From: Candidatus Schekmanbacteria bacterium
GTDB lineage: Bacteria; SZUA-182
Direction of reading: 5' to 3'
DNA length: 34,917 nucleotides
Assembly (NCBI GenBank): GCA_016235675.1
Contig: JACRJN010000017.1
Span: forward strand, 1 to 34,917
Below, in pieces: positions 7,091 through 15,789 of the stretch (position 1 is its first letter; each line of letters starts with the position of its first letter). A model generated the notes under the pieces. It was not told where the DNA came from. It did not search any database and was given only the letters and a program-made list of their open reading frames with translations. The position numbers and the translations under genes are program-made.

Positions 7091-8203
7091 GTGAATAATA
7101 AATACAGGATCGCGATCAATGCAACCTTTCTTCATGCCAACCCCACCGGATTGGGAAGATATGTCTCTGAAATTACACGCAATTTATTAAAACAAGCCAC
7201 AGATTATCACTTTACGCTATATGCTGATTCCCATAGTTTTCCAGGCCAAAAAGCCGATTTGCTGAAATCATTCGGTTTGTTCGGAAGGCATTGGGGAAGG
7301 CTGCTTGATTTACAAACAGCGGCCAAATATAAATTGAAGAATGCCGCTATTGATTTATTTTATTCTCCTGTTGCGGAGGGGATATTAAATTCTAATATAA
7401 AACAGATCATTACTATTCATGATTTGACCCCGGTAAAGTATAGGGAATATCATCCTTTATCCAAATACTATTTCGATTATTTTTTGCCCCGCCTGATTAA
7501 TAAATCCGAGGCTATTATTTGTGTTTCCGAGCATACCAGGCAGGATGTTATCGATTATTACGGGGTGAAAAACAAAAATATCTACGTGATTTATAACGGT
7601 TACGAGCCAGATGTTTTTTATCCCCGCATAAAAAAATCAGTCGCGGAAAAGTATAATCTATCCCCTTATTTTTTATATGTCGGCGATATGCGTCCGCATA
7701 AAAATCTGCCCCGCAGTTTAAAAGCCTTGGCGGATTTAAATGTGCAGGAGATTAAATTCGTCGTCGTCGGCAGAAAAGAGCGGCGCTTTTTCCCCGGCAT
7801 AAAAAGCCTGGTAGAAGAGTTGCATCTGGAAAATCGGGTCGTCTTTTTGGATTATGTGCCGGAAAACGATTTGCCCGATCTATACTCCGGCGCAATTGCG
7901 CTGGTTTTCCCGTCGCTCTATGAGGGCTTCGGCTATCCGGCGCTGGAAGCTATGGCCTGCGGCTGTCCTGTCATCACATCTGATGTAGCTTCCTTACCGG
8001 AAATCTGCGGTGAGGCCGCTTATTATGTCGATCCCGAAGATGTGGAGAGTATCCGTCAGGGGATGCAAAGTGTACTGCATGATGATTTTATGCGCAATAA
8101 TATGATTTACAATGGACTAGAAAGAGCAAAACCATTCAAATGGGATAAAGCGGCGCAGGGGTTGATGAAGATTTTTGGTAGCGTTCTCAATAAGAGACCC
8201 TGA
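7091..8203 (+). CDS. Glycosyltransferase family 4 protein (glycan locus, first)
   Basis: A 370-aa GT-B fold glycosyltransferase, probably retaining, using a nucleotide sugar in the cytoplasm. N-terminal YRIAINATFLHANPTGLGRYV is a typical acceptor-side start. The C-terminal donor site has GDMRPHKNL, then SLYEGFGYPALEAMACGCPV with the E-x7-E motif. The GTG at 7091 is chosen because the conserved region starts there; the frame stays open to 7028 only through the repeat. Oddity: the last eight residues (GSVLNKRP) and the stop codon are encoded by the left arm of the repeat at 8177-8303, so the original 3' end has been replaced. Sugar specificity is unknown. Confidence 0.88.
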   Translation: MNNKYRIAINATFLHANPTGLGRYVSEITRNLLKQATDYHFTLYADSHSFPGQKADLLKSFGLFGRHWGRLLDLQTAAKYKLKNAAIDLFYSPVAEGILNSNIKQIITIHDLTPVKYREYHPLSKYYFDYFLPRLINKSEAIICVSEHTRQDVIDYYGVKNKNIYVIYNGYEPDVFYPRIKKSVAEKYNLSPYFLYVGDMRPHKNLPRSLKALADLNVQEIKFVVVGRKERRFFPGIKSLVEELHLENRVVFLDYVPENDLPDLYSGAIALVFPSLYEGFGYPALEAMACGCPVITSDVASLPEICGEAAYYVDPEDVESIRQGMQSVLHDDFMRNNMIYNGLERAKPFKWDKAAQGLMKIFGSVLNKRP

Positions 8204-8303
8204 AAGCGTCATTGCGAGGCAGCCTTATCGCCGGAGCAATCTCATCCACACGCATGGGGATTGCTTCGCCCCGCTCGCAATGACGCTTCGGGGTCTCGCT
8301 ACC
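8177..8303. repeat. Long inverted-repeat element, GGTAGCG family, copy 5
   Basis: A 127-bp copy with a full left arm (GGTAGCGTTCTCAATAAGAG) and a shortened right arm (GGGTCTCGCTACC). It overlaps the 3' end of the preceding glycosyltransferase gene and supplies its stop codon. Confidence 0.9.
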
Positions 8304-8340
8304 AAATTTTTGATAACGTGTTACTTTAAGGCAGATAAAT

Positions 8341-9789
8341 TTGAACACAATCCAAAGAGTGGTAAAAAACATTCTCTCTCTTTTATTGGGAGGGATAACC
8401 TCAAACCTGTTGAATTTTTTTGCTGTAGCTTATATCGCCAGAATTTTGGGGCCGAAGGATTTCGGTAAAATTAGCTTTGTTCTGGCAATTCAGTCGTTTT
8501 TTCTGGTTATCAGTCAATTAGGCGTAGATACCATTGGAATTAAAGAAATAGCCAGAGACAACAGTATATTAAAAAGTTATATTTCCAACATTGTATTTAT
8601 CAAATTGATATTATTTATTATCTCTATAATTTTAATGGGTAGCATTGCATTATTTATAAACAAACCGGCAGACGTAAAATATTTAATTCTGCTTTACGGG
8701 TTAACTTTATTCCCGCTGGTGTTTCAAACCGATTGGGTCTTCAAGGGGCTGGAAAAAATGCAATACAGTGTGGTGATTCCGGTTGTTAAAAACCTCCTTT
8801 TTCTGGGCGCTGTCTGGCTTTTTATAACAAAAACGCGGCAAATACTTTGGATCCCGCTCATTCAATTTAGCGCCAATCTTTTGCCCGCTTTATTATTATT
8901 AATTATTTTTTTTAACCTTTATGGAAGATTCCATTTTAAATTGGATTGGGATTTAGTTTGGGAAATTTTTGCTCAAGCGTTACCTATCGGTATCTATACG
9001 CTTTTAGTCGTCGTAGTCAACAATGCCGATTCCGTTATGCTGGGCTTCATGCGCAGCGAAGCTGAAGTCGGTTATTATAATGCCGCCTATAAACTCATTT
9101 GGCTGCTTTTAGGCGTTATCCCGGTCTTTTTTATTGCCATTTTCCCTTTAATATCAAAGTATTATCGGACATCTTTAGAAAAGCTGCAAAGGCTTTTGAA
9201 CTATGCCGCCAAGATCATGGTAACCTTGACTATCCCTATGGCGATCGGGGGGGCTGTTCTGGCCAGGCCGATCTTGAATCTTGTTTACGGAAATCAATAT
9301 GCTAACGGTGTGATTGTCTTTCAGCTTTTGATCTGGGTAGTTATCGTTCTTTCGATCAACACCGTTTACGCCTGGGGATTATTGGGTTGCGATCGGCAAG
9401 CTAATTGTATGAAAATAGTAGCAATACAAGCGATATTAAATGTATCGCTAAATTTTATGGTTATCCCAGTTTGGGGAACGGTTGGCGCCGCTATTGCCAC
9501 GCTGATGGCGGAATCCAGCGGCATGTTTTTATACTTCCGGGAATTTAAGCAGATTGTCGCTGTGCCTTTTTACCGCTATCTTCTCAAACCGCTGGCGGCC
9601 TCCCTGCCTATGCTATGTTTTCTGTGGCTGGGATTTGATTTGAATCTGTTCATCTTAATAGCCGGGGCTGTTTTTATCTACTTTTCTTCCATTTACATTA
9701 TCAAGGGGGTCGGCGTGGAGGAAATCAATCTGTTGAAACAACTCCTTCCCTCTAATTCCGGGACAAAATTATCTTATGAAAATTCTTAG
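8341..9789 (+). CDS. Wzx-like polysaccharide flippase (oligosaccharide translocase)
   Basis: A 482-aa very hydrophobic protein with 12-14 membrane segments. The N-terminus (VKNILSLLLGG..., then FFAVAYIARILGPKDFGKISF) is characteristic of the Wzx/RfbX polysaccharide exporter family in the MOP superfamily. These move lipid-linked glycans across the cytoplasmic membrane. The start is a TTG with AAGG about 9 nt upstream; no ATG gives the conserved N-terminus. Lying between two glycosyltransferases, it probably exports the glycan that they build. No Wzy polymerase or initiating transferase was recognised in the window. Confidence 0.88.
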   Translation: MNTIQRVVKNILSLLLGGITSNLLNFFAVAYIARILGPKDFGKISFVLAIQSFFLVISQLGVDTIGIKEIARDNSILKSYISNIVFIKLILFIISIILMGSIALFINKPADVKYLILLYGLTLFPLVFQTDWVFKGLEKMQYSVVIPVVKNLLFLGAVWLFITKTRQILWIPLIQFSANLLPALLLLIIFFNLYGRFHFKLDWDLVWEIFAQALPIGIYTLLVVVVNNADSVMLGFMRSEAEVGYYNAAYKLIWLLLGVIPVFFIAIFPLISKYYRTSLEKLQRLLNYAAKIMVTLTIPMAIGGAVLARPILNLVYGNQYANGVIVFQLLIWVVIVLSINTVYAWGLLGCDRQANCMKIVAIQAILNVSLNFMVIPVWGTVGAAIATLMAESSGMFLYFREFKQIVAVPFYRYLLKPLAASLPMLCFLWLGFDLNLFILIAGAVFIYFSSIYIIKGVGVEEINLLKQLLPSNSGTKLSYENS

Positions 9790-9831
9790 GGACATAGTCT
9801 CTTGTCGGATGGGGTTGTTAAAAAATCCAAC

Positions 9832-10944
9832 ATGAAAATCGGCTACATTATTTCTCAGATTGCAGACGGAACCGGGGTGGCCTCCTATACCTATAATTTA
9901 TTGCAGGCGATGGCCGATGTCTCCGATCATGAGTTTGTGCTGCTAAAAGATCAACATTATTCAGCCGACTGGCTGGCTCAATTTCGCTGCATCGACTTGC
10001 CTTATTCCAAAAAACTTTTCCCTAAAATAATTTTAGGCAGCTTTTTTTTAAAGACGATCCAAAGAAAGGAGCGCTTCGATTTAATCCACGATCCGGCCCA
10101 AATCGCCCCTTTTCTTTTCAAGACCGGAACGATACAGGTAGTCACTATCCATGATTTAACCGCCCTCCGGTTTAAAGAGTACCATACAACCGGAATTTAT
10201 CTTGTGCATAAATATTTACTGCCTTGGACGTTGCGCAACATAGATAAAATTATTGCCGTATCGGGGTTTACCGGCAATGACATCGCGCATTGTTTAAAAA
10301 TCCCCGCAGCTAAAACAGAGGTAATTTACGAAGCCGCTGAAAATATTTATGGTAAACTTGCAGATAATAATAAGCTGCAAACGATAAAAGAAAATTATCG
10401 CTTGCCGAATAAATTTCTTTTATCTGTCGGGACATTAGAACCCAGAAAGGGGATCGATGTTTTAATTAAAGGCTTTGCCCGTATCAGTTCCCAAATCCCT
10501 GATTACAAATTAGTTATTGCCGGAAAGTCAGGCTGGAAGTGTCGAAATATTTTAAACCGGATAAAAGCAGCACAATTGTCCGGGAAGATAATCTATCTCG
10601 GCTATGTTCCCAAAGAGCATCTGCCGTTTTTATATAATTTAGCGGATATTTTTGTCTATCCCAGTTATTCCGAGGGGTTCGGGTTGCCGCTTTTGGAGGC
10701 TATGGCTTGCGGCTGTCCCGTTATTACCTGTGATAATTCATCCTTGACGGAGATTGCGGATAAACAGGCCGCGCTTCTGATTGAATCCGGGAATGAAGGT
10801 AGGCTGGCGGATGCGATTTTAAGGCTGATTCAGGATATTGGTTTGAAAAGGACTTTAATCGAAGCTGGTTTTAAGCGGGTAAATAACTTTAGCTGGAAAC
10901 AAGCGGCCATCGAGACCGTTGCCCTTTATGAAAGGCTGGTATGA
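9832..10944 (+). CDS. Glycosyltransferase family 4 protein (glycan locus, second)
   Basis: A 370-aa GT-B glycosyltransferase with N-terminal MKIGYIISQIADGTGVASY, a central TIHDLTALRFKEYH and the donor site SVGTLEPRKGID, then YPSYSEGFGLPLLEAMACGC with the E-x7-E motif. It is a distant paralogue of the gene at 7091. ATG 9832 starts the conserved sequence; an in-frame TTG at 9802 with AGGG upstream is an alternative adding 10 residues. Its stop overlaps the next gene (ATGA), so the two are translationally coupled. It presumably adds another sugar to the same glycan. Confidence 0.87.
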   Translation: MKIGYIISQIADGTGVASYTYNLLQAMADVSDHEFVLLKDQHYSADWLAQFRCIDLPYSKKLFPKIILGSFFLKTIQRKERFDLIHDPAQIAPFLFKTGTIQVVTIHDLTALRFKEYHTTGIYLVHKYLLPWTLRNIDKIIAVSGFTGNDIAHCLKIPAAKTEVIYEAAENIYGKLADNNKLQTIKENYRLPNKFLLSVGTLEPRKGIDVLIKGFARISSQIPDYKLVIAGKSGWKCRNILNRIKAAQLSGKIIYLGYVPKEHLPFLYNLADIFVYPSYSEGFGLPLLEAMACGCPVITCDNSSLTEIADKQAALLIESGNEGRLADAILRLIQDIGLKRTLIEAGFKRVNNFSWKQAAIETVALYERLV

Positions 10945-12713
10945 CAATAGCCCGTTACAAAATCTTAAAATTTTCCCCATTGCTGCTTTTGCCGGCGATT
11001 TTTGGGCTGCAAAATCTTTACCCGTCAATCGCCGTCGCCGCCATTCATCCGCAAATTGCGGTTTGGCGCTATATTACCATCCCCCTGAGCGGATTTATCG
11101 TTGGCCTGACCGCTTATTTATTCATAAAAGATCAGGAAATAAAGCTGAATAAAGCAGAATTACTGGCAGAAAAATATAAAACATTAATTATTGTGTTTCT
11201 TTGCGTGGTTTTTGGGGCTTTTTATTGGGGTCTATCAGTCCTGCGTTACCTCACCCTCCACACCCATAGCGGCGAACTCGGCTGGTATGACAGCAAGGTC
11301 TGGAATATCGCCCGGTCTTCATCGATCGGCGCGGCGTTGATTACCGCGGCAACCGGATATTTTCAGCCGCTCTTGATAATTCACGGTTTATTATATAAAT
11401 TAAATGATTCGCCTCTGTTAATTCAATTCCTTCAGACCTTGGTCGTTTTACTGGGCGTTATTCCCCTTTATCTGACGGCAAAAGAGCATTTTCCGGAGGA
11501 CTTATGGTGTGTTTGCTTTGTCGTTTTATACCTTTTGTATCCGCCGGTTGAATACAACTCCGCCATGGAATTCCACCCCGATCATCTTTGCATCCCGCTG
11601 TTTTTATGGGCGTTTTATTTAATCGAAAAAGACCGGTATCGGCAGGCGCTTATAGCGGCAGGAATGGGAAGCCTGGCTAAAGAATCTTTAATCTTGTCGG
11701 GCGCTTTCTTTGGCCTTTATCTTTATCTGGTAAAGGGTCGATTCAGACTGGGCTGGGTCAGTTTTATTTTTTATAGCCTATTGTTTTGTCTGGTGATATT
11801 TTTCGTTCAGCCTAACTTGACAACTTATTATAAAAACCTGGGAAGTGTGGCGCACGGGTCTAATTTTTCCTATTTAATCCCTTCCAATTCAAAAGGCATG
11901 GCGGATTATTTTTCTAATATCGTGCGGGGAATTTTAACCTGGAAATCTAAAAAAATGCTGCTGATTATTTTTCTTTTAGCCCCGTTTCTGTGCCTTCCCT
12001 TAATCGCATGGAAAAGATTTATTCCCGCCCTTCCCGCTTTAATGATCCCCGTATTTTCTTTATATCCCTTTCATTCGGCTGTCGATTTGCAATATACCTC
12101 CGCGGTTATTCCCTCAATTTTTATCGGTCTTATTTTGGCGATGTCGCGGATTAGAAAAAGATTCGGCCAGCAGAGATTTACCGCCCTGTTTGCCTGGATA
12201 TTTATTATGACCCTAACCTTTAATATCATCCACAGCCCTATGCCGATCTCCCCTAATTTTTGGGATGAAAAATGGTCAGCGCTATGGAATTTGGATAATT
12301 ATCGGAAAAGCTCCCGTTATGCTATTTTGCAGGAGACGATAAATCTGATCCCTTCCGATCCCGCCGTCAAGATCGTTGCTCAATATAATATTAATCATGC
12401 CAGATTGGCTCATAGACGCGATTACCGCATATTCCCCGACGGCTGGGAGGAAGCGGATTATATTTTACTTGACACAGGGGAGCCGATAATTTCGATTGAT
12501 GTCAAATTTACCCCGAAAGAAATATATGCGACCGATAAATATCTTAGGGCGGCGGAATTAATGGAGGAAGAGTATAAAAAAATCCTGGCAGAGATTAAAC
12601 ACTCTGGAAATTATCGTATTCTCAAGGAAAACAATGGAATAGTCTTGTTCGAACGAATAATATCATTTTCTGGTTGTCATTCCCGAATGCCTTTATCGGG
12701 AATCCAGTTCTAA
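10941..12713 (+). CDS. DUF2079 multi-pass membrane protein
   Basis: A 590-aa protein with around ten membrane helices and a C-terminal soluble part. Features of DUF2079 proteins are visible: GELGWYDSKVWN (acidic loop after the first helices), LQTLVVLLGVIPLYLTAKE and the signature EFHPDHLCIPLFLWAFYLIEKDRY followed by LAKES. These are related to GT-C type membrane transferases, so a role in adding lipid-linked sugar in the glycan locus is possible but unproven. It overlaps the upstream glycosyltransferase by 4 nt. Oddity: the final 16 or so residues (SFSGCHSRMPLSGIQF) and the stop are encoded by an inserted palindrome (12660-12786). Confidence 0.82.
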   Translation: MTIARYKILKFSPLLLLPAIFGLQNLYPSIAVAAIHPQIAVWRYITIPLSGFIVGLTAYLFIKDQEIKLNKAELLAEKYKTLIIVFLCVVFGAFYWGLSVLRYLTLHTHSGELGWYDSKVWNIARSSSIGAALITAATGYFQPLLIIHGLLYKLNDSPLLIQFLQTLVVLLGVIPLYLTAKEHFPEDLWCVCFVVLYLLYPPVEYNSAMEFHPDHLCIPLFLWAFYLIEKDRYRQALIAAGMGSLAKESLILSGAFFGLYLYLVKGRFRLGWVSFIFYSLLFCLVIFFVQPNLTTYYKNLGSVAHGSNFSYLIPSNSKGMADYFSNIVRGILTWKSKKMLLIIFLLAPFLCLPLIAWKRFIPALPALMIPVFSLYPFHSAVDLQYTSAVIPSIFIGLILAMSRIRKRFGQQRFTALFAWIFIMTLTFNIIHSPMPISPNFWDEKWSALWNLDNYRKSSRYAILQETINLIPSDPAVKIVAQYNINHARLAHRRDYRIFPDGWEEADYILLDTGEPIISIDVKFTPKEIYATDKYLRAAELMEEEYKKILAEIKHSGNYRILKENNGIVLFERIISFSGCHSRMPLSGIQF

Positions 12714-12786
12714 TATCTTGAAAAACCATATCCCCGATAAAGACGTTCGGGGATGACAGGGTGCCGTATCAACCAGAAAATGATAT
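12660..12786. repeat. Inverted-repeat element of the ATTCCCG family with long outer arms
   Basis: Outer arms ATATCATTTTCTGGTTG and CAACCAGAAAATGATAT (17 bp, exact) enclose the GTCATTCCCG/GGGGATGAC palindrome. It overlaps the 3' end of the DUF2079 gene. The same TTTTCTGGTTGTCATTCCCG edge occurs, inverted, at 25317-25360 next to feoB. Confidence 0.9.
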
Positions 12787-12792
12787 AATATC

Positions 12793-12821
12793 TTGACAAA
12801 ACGCCGCAGTATTATTATAAT
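12793..12821 (+). promoter_or_regulatory. Consensus sigma-70 type promoter
   Basis: TTGACA (12793-12798), 17-bp spacer, TATAAT (12816-12821): a full consensus match. It begins 7 bp after the palindrome edge and should drive the small membrane protein gene at 12899 with a leader of about 70 nt. Confidence 0.8.
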
Positions 12822-12898
12822 CAAAGCATCATCGATTACACAGTATCTTATATGGCATAGGTAACGCTTGTCTTTTATTGGGTCAGGAAAAAGCAGTC

Positions 12899-13348
12899 AT
12901 GTCTATTAAACATCATGCCGTGCAAGCGGCTATTTTCAGCGCTCTTTTTGCTCCTTATCTGGGATGGGATACAATTGTAATTTTCCTAAGTATGCTTTTT
13001 ATCGATTTAGATCATTACCTGGACTACATAATTGTATGCCGCAGATTTGGCATCAAAAGTATGTTTAAATTCCATGATTGGTTGTGGGAACGGAGAGAGT
13101 CCATATATGCAATCAGTATATTCCATACGGTTGAGGTTTTTCTGCTGTTATTTGTTCTCGGTTTTTTTAAACGCGGTTTTTGGTTGATACTTTTTGGTTT
13201 TTTAATCCATTATCTGGCTGATCTTTATTTTCTATATAAAAATAACTCCCTTTCCGTCAGAGCTTTTTCCATCATTGAATATATGCTTAAAAGAAACGGT
13301 AAGGGGTATCCGCTTCCGGAAATGATATTCGGGGAGACTAAAAAATAG
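12899..13348 (+). CDS. Small membrane protein, DUF457/YdjM-like (putative membrane metal-dependent hydrolase)
   Basis: A 149-aa protein with three or four hydrophobic segments. Conserved-looking polar residues are HH at 4-5, FIDLDHYLDY near 33-42, FHD near 58-60, FHTVE and HYLADLY. The DxDH plus HxxAD pattern resembles the YdjM/DUF457 family of predicted membrane metal-dependent hydrolases; real activity is unknown. ATG 12899 has AGGA about 10 nt upstream; a TTG 21 nt earlier is less likely. A consensus promoter precedes it, so it is probably separate from the glycan operon. Confidence 0.65.
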   Translation: MSIKHHAVQAAIFSALFAPYLGWDTIVIFLSMLFIDLDHYLDYIIVCRRFGIKSMFKFHDWLWERRESIYAISIFHTVEVFLLLFVLGFFKRGFWLILFGFLIHYLADLYFLYKNNSLSVRAFSIIEYMLKRNGKGYPLPEMIFGETKK

Positions 13349-13383
13349 GGGAGTGTTCACCTGAAGATACATAACGATATTTC

Positions 13384-13458
13384 TTTCGGCCTGTCCTCAG
13401 GCCGAAAGTCGCACGATTTCAATGAATTGCGGGTTTCGGCTTGAGGACAAGCCGAAAC
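13384..13458. repeat. TTTCGGCCTGTCCTCAGG palindrome pair
   Basis: Two hairpins of the TTTCGG...CCGAAA family in a row (TTTCGGCCTGTCCTCAGGCC... and GTTTCGGCTTGAGGACAAGC...). They can also pair with each other. Located just downstream of the small membrane protein gene; 13349-13641 has no gene. Confidence 0.85.
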
Positions 13459-13504
13459 AAAATAGCTTTGTTGTATCTATAAGGGAACCCTCTCAACAGG
13501 AAAC

Positions 13505-13635
13505 CCGTAGCGTCATTGCGAGCGGTAGCGAAGCAATCTCCATGCGTGCGGATGAGATTGCTTCGCTTAAGCTCGCAATGACATTTTTCAGCCGGAACAA
13601 ATTTATTGCTCAGGTCTCTGTATTTCTACGCTACC
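13505..13635. repeat. Long inverted-repeat element, GGTAGCG family, copy 6 (left arm altered)
   Basis: The core GTCATTGCGAG...CTCGCAATGAC and a complete right arm (complement of GGTAGCGTAGAAATACAGAG) are present. The left arm is rearranged: only CCCTCTCAACAGGAAACCCG, resembling the middle of the other arm type, precedes the core. It also contains an extra 20-30 bp between core and right arm. It ends 6 bp from the argS stop codon. Confidence 0.8.
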
Positions 13636-13641
13636 AATAAA

Positions 13642-15411
13642 TTATTCAACTCCCTCTTGGTATTTCATGTTCTCCGGCGCCGATACCCCCAGAATCCGCA
13701 AACTCTCCGCCAGGACTATTTTGACCGCATTTACTAAGAACAGACGGGCTTGCGACAGCTTCAGGTTGTCTTTATCGGCAATGCGGTGTTTGTTGTAATA
13801 ACGATGCAGTAAGGCGGCCAAATCTCTGCAATAGAAGGTGAACCGATGCGGTTCTCTGGCGCGGGCGGCTCCGGCTACCAGCGATGGGAATTCGGCCAGT
13901 TTTTGCATCAGTTCCAGTTCCGGTTCCAGATTAAGCAAACTTAAGTCTGCCTCATCAGAAGAGGGAAAGTCGATTTTGGCCTCGGCAGCCTTGGCGAAAA
14001 CGCTGCAAATTCGGGCGTGGGCGTATTGGACATAGTAGACCGGGTTTTCCGCCGACTGCTTCTTGGCCAGTTCCAGGTCGAAATCCAGTTGGCTGTCGTG
14101 GCGTCTGGTCATGAAAAAAAAGCGCGCCGCATCCTTGCCCACCTCGGCTACCACCTCTTCTAAAGTGACATACTCGGCCTGGCGGGTGGACATGGCTACC
14201 GGAACGCCGTCACGCAGCAGGCGCACCAATTGAATGAGGATTACTTCCAGATTGGAGGCCGGATAATTCATGGCCTGCACCGCCGCGAAGATGCGGGCGA
14301 CATAGCCGTGATGATCCGCTCCCCAAATATCGATGATCTTATTAAAACCGCGCTGAATCTTATCCCAATGATAGGCGATGTCGGATGCCAGATAGGTCGG
14401 CTCCCCGGTTTGACGGATCACCACCCGGTCTTTTTCATCGCCGTACCCCGTAGAAACCAGCCACCAAGCCCCGTCGCGCAAAATAATATGCCCGGTCTGG
14501 CGCATCTGCTCGATCGCCTTGTCCACCTCGCCTTGGGTATAAAGGGAGCGCTCGGAAAACCAGCGGTCAAATTTAACATTGAACCTTAACAAGTCCAGGC
14601 GAATTTCTTCCAGGATTTTATCCCCTGCATATTTGCCGCAAAAGGCGATACCTTCCAAATCCGGAACGTCAAGCCATTTATCGGCGTCCTTAGCAATGAT
14701 CTCCTGGGCGATGTCGCGGATATAATCACCCTTGTAGCCGTTCTCGATGAAGGTTATCGATTGACCCAGCAGTTCCTTGTAGCGCAGATAAACGGATGTG
14801 CCCAGCAGGTTGATTTGGTTGCCGGCATCGTTGGTATAATACTCCCGCTGCACCTCGAACCCGGCTTTAGCCAGCAGATTGGCCAGCGAATCGCCGGTAG
14901 CCGCTCCCCGGCCATGACCGACATGTAACGGCCCGGTGGGATTGGCGCTGACGAATTCCACCTGCACCTTTTGCCCCTGCCCCAGGGTAAGCGTGCCGTA
15001 ATTTGACCCTTTGGCATTGATTTCCGGCAGGATGGAAGGCCAGTAATTGGGGTTGATGTAAAAGTTGATGAAGCCCGGCCCGGCGATCTCCACCTGGCGG
15101 ATCATTCCCTCCGGGATGTTCAAATTTTTCACAATGGTCTGGGCGACCTGGCGCGGCGACTGCTTGAAGATATAAGCATTAACTAAAGCTATATTACAAC
15201 TCCAGTCACCAAATTTTTTATCTCTGGGTTTTTCTAGCATCCAAGGTTTATTAGAAGGGATCTCAATATATTTTTCTGGATTTTCCGAATCTTTTTCCAT
15301 AAAACGCGGAGGCATTAGTTTATTCATTAATTCTGCTTCTGAATTTTTCCCGGCAGCATTGAGCGCCTTTTCCCATGCCTCGCTTATAGCTTCGTTCAAT
15401 ATTTCTCTCAT
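13642..15411 (-). CDS. argS: Arginine--tRNA ligase
   Basis: Class I aminoacyl-tRNA synthetase that charges tRNA-Arg. The 589-aa product has ANPTGPLHVGHGRG with the HVGH motif at 153-156, the ArgRS-type loop MSTR at 397-400 in place of KMSKS, and the C-terminal DALR-type anticodon-binding domain. The N-terminus carries an extra stretch of about 30 residues (roughly 28-58, MNKLMPPRFMEKDSEN...) before the GDWSCNIA motif compared with what I recall of typical ArgRS. AAGGAG lies 13 nt upstream of ATG 15411, a little far but the only good start. Confidence 0.96.
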   Translation of the reverse strand: MREILNEAISEAWEKALNAAGKNSEAELMNKLMPPRFMEKDSENPEKYIEIPSNKPWMLEKPRDKKFGDWSCNIALVNAYIFKQSPRQVAQTIVKNLNIPEGMIRQVEIAGPGFINFYINPNYWPSILPEINAKGSNYGTLTLGQGQKVQVEFVSANPTGPLHVGHGRGAATGDSLANLLAKAGFEVQREYYTNDAGNQINLLGTSVYLRYKELLGQSITFIENGYKGDYIRDIAQEIIAKDADKWLDVPDLEGIAFCGKYAGDKILEEIRLDLLRFNVKFDRWFSERSLYTQGEVDKAIEQMRQTGHIILRDGAWWLVSTGYGDEKDRVVIRQTGEPTYLASDIAYHWDKIQRGFNKIIDIWGADHHGYVARIFAAVQAMNYPASNLEVILIQLVRLLRDGVPVAMSTRQAEYVTLEEVVAEVGKDAARFFFMTRRHDSQLDFDLELAKKQSAENPVYYVQYAHARICSVFAKAAEAKIDFPSSDEADLSLLNLEPELELMQKLAEFPSLVAGAARAREPHRFTFYCRDLAALLHRYYNKHRIADKDNLKLSQARLFLVNAVKIVLAESLRILGVSAPENMKYQEGVE

Positions 15412-15457
15412 TTATTTGTATAACTCCTTATTTGTACAAAGTACAAAGTAGTACAAA

Positions 15458-15540
15458 GTAGCGTTGGGGGTTTATCCCCAACATGCAGACGCAGGGAAAT
15501 ATCCCTACCTCGGAAAGCGGGGGATAAACCCCCGCGCTAC
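15458..15540. repeat. GTAGCGTTGGGGGTTTATCC palindrome
   Basis: An 83-bp inverted repeat related to the one at 4466-4544: TAGCGTTGGGGGTTTATCCC at one end, complement ending GCGCTAC at the other. Just upstream, GTACAAAGTA occurs two to three times in tandem (15434-15460). 15412-15789 holds no gene; it is filled by this and three further repeats. Confidence 0.85.
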
Positions 15541-15594
15541 GTCATTGCTACGTCAGTGCGAGCAAAAGCTACGTAATCTACGGAATAACTTAGC

Positions 15595-15674
15595 GTCATT
15601 GCGAGCTTAAGCGAAGCAATCTAAAGTTCGTGCGTCTGAGATTGCTTCGGCGATACGGCTGCCTCGCTTTTGAC
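15595..15674. repeat. Degenerate GTCATTGCGAG core, copy 7
   Basis: GTCATTGCGAGCTTAAGCGA ... ends CTGCCTCGCTTTTGAC, where two extra T replace AA in CAATGAC. A fragment of a second copy (GTCATTGCTACGTCAGTGCG) lies before it at 15541. No outer arms. Confidence 0.75.
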
Positions 15675-15679
15675 AATTT

Positions 15680-15711
15680 GATGTTTCGGTGTGAAAACAC
15701 GCCGAAACATC
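15680..15711. repeat. GATGTTTCGGTGTG hairpin
   Basis: GATGTTTCGGTGTG AAAA CACGCCGAAACATC: a 14-bp stem with one bulge. Member of the TTTCGG family. A TGGGCACAGCCCACCCTACGG motif, also found twice at 19500-19567, follows at about 15737. Confidence 0.8.
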
Positions 15712-15789
15712 GAACAGGTTGCCCCCACCACCAATTGGTGGGCACAGCCCACCCTACGGAATTTTTCGTGTCTTTCGTGGCTAAAATCC

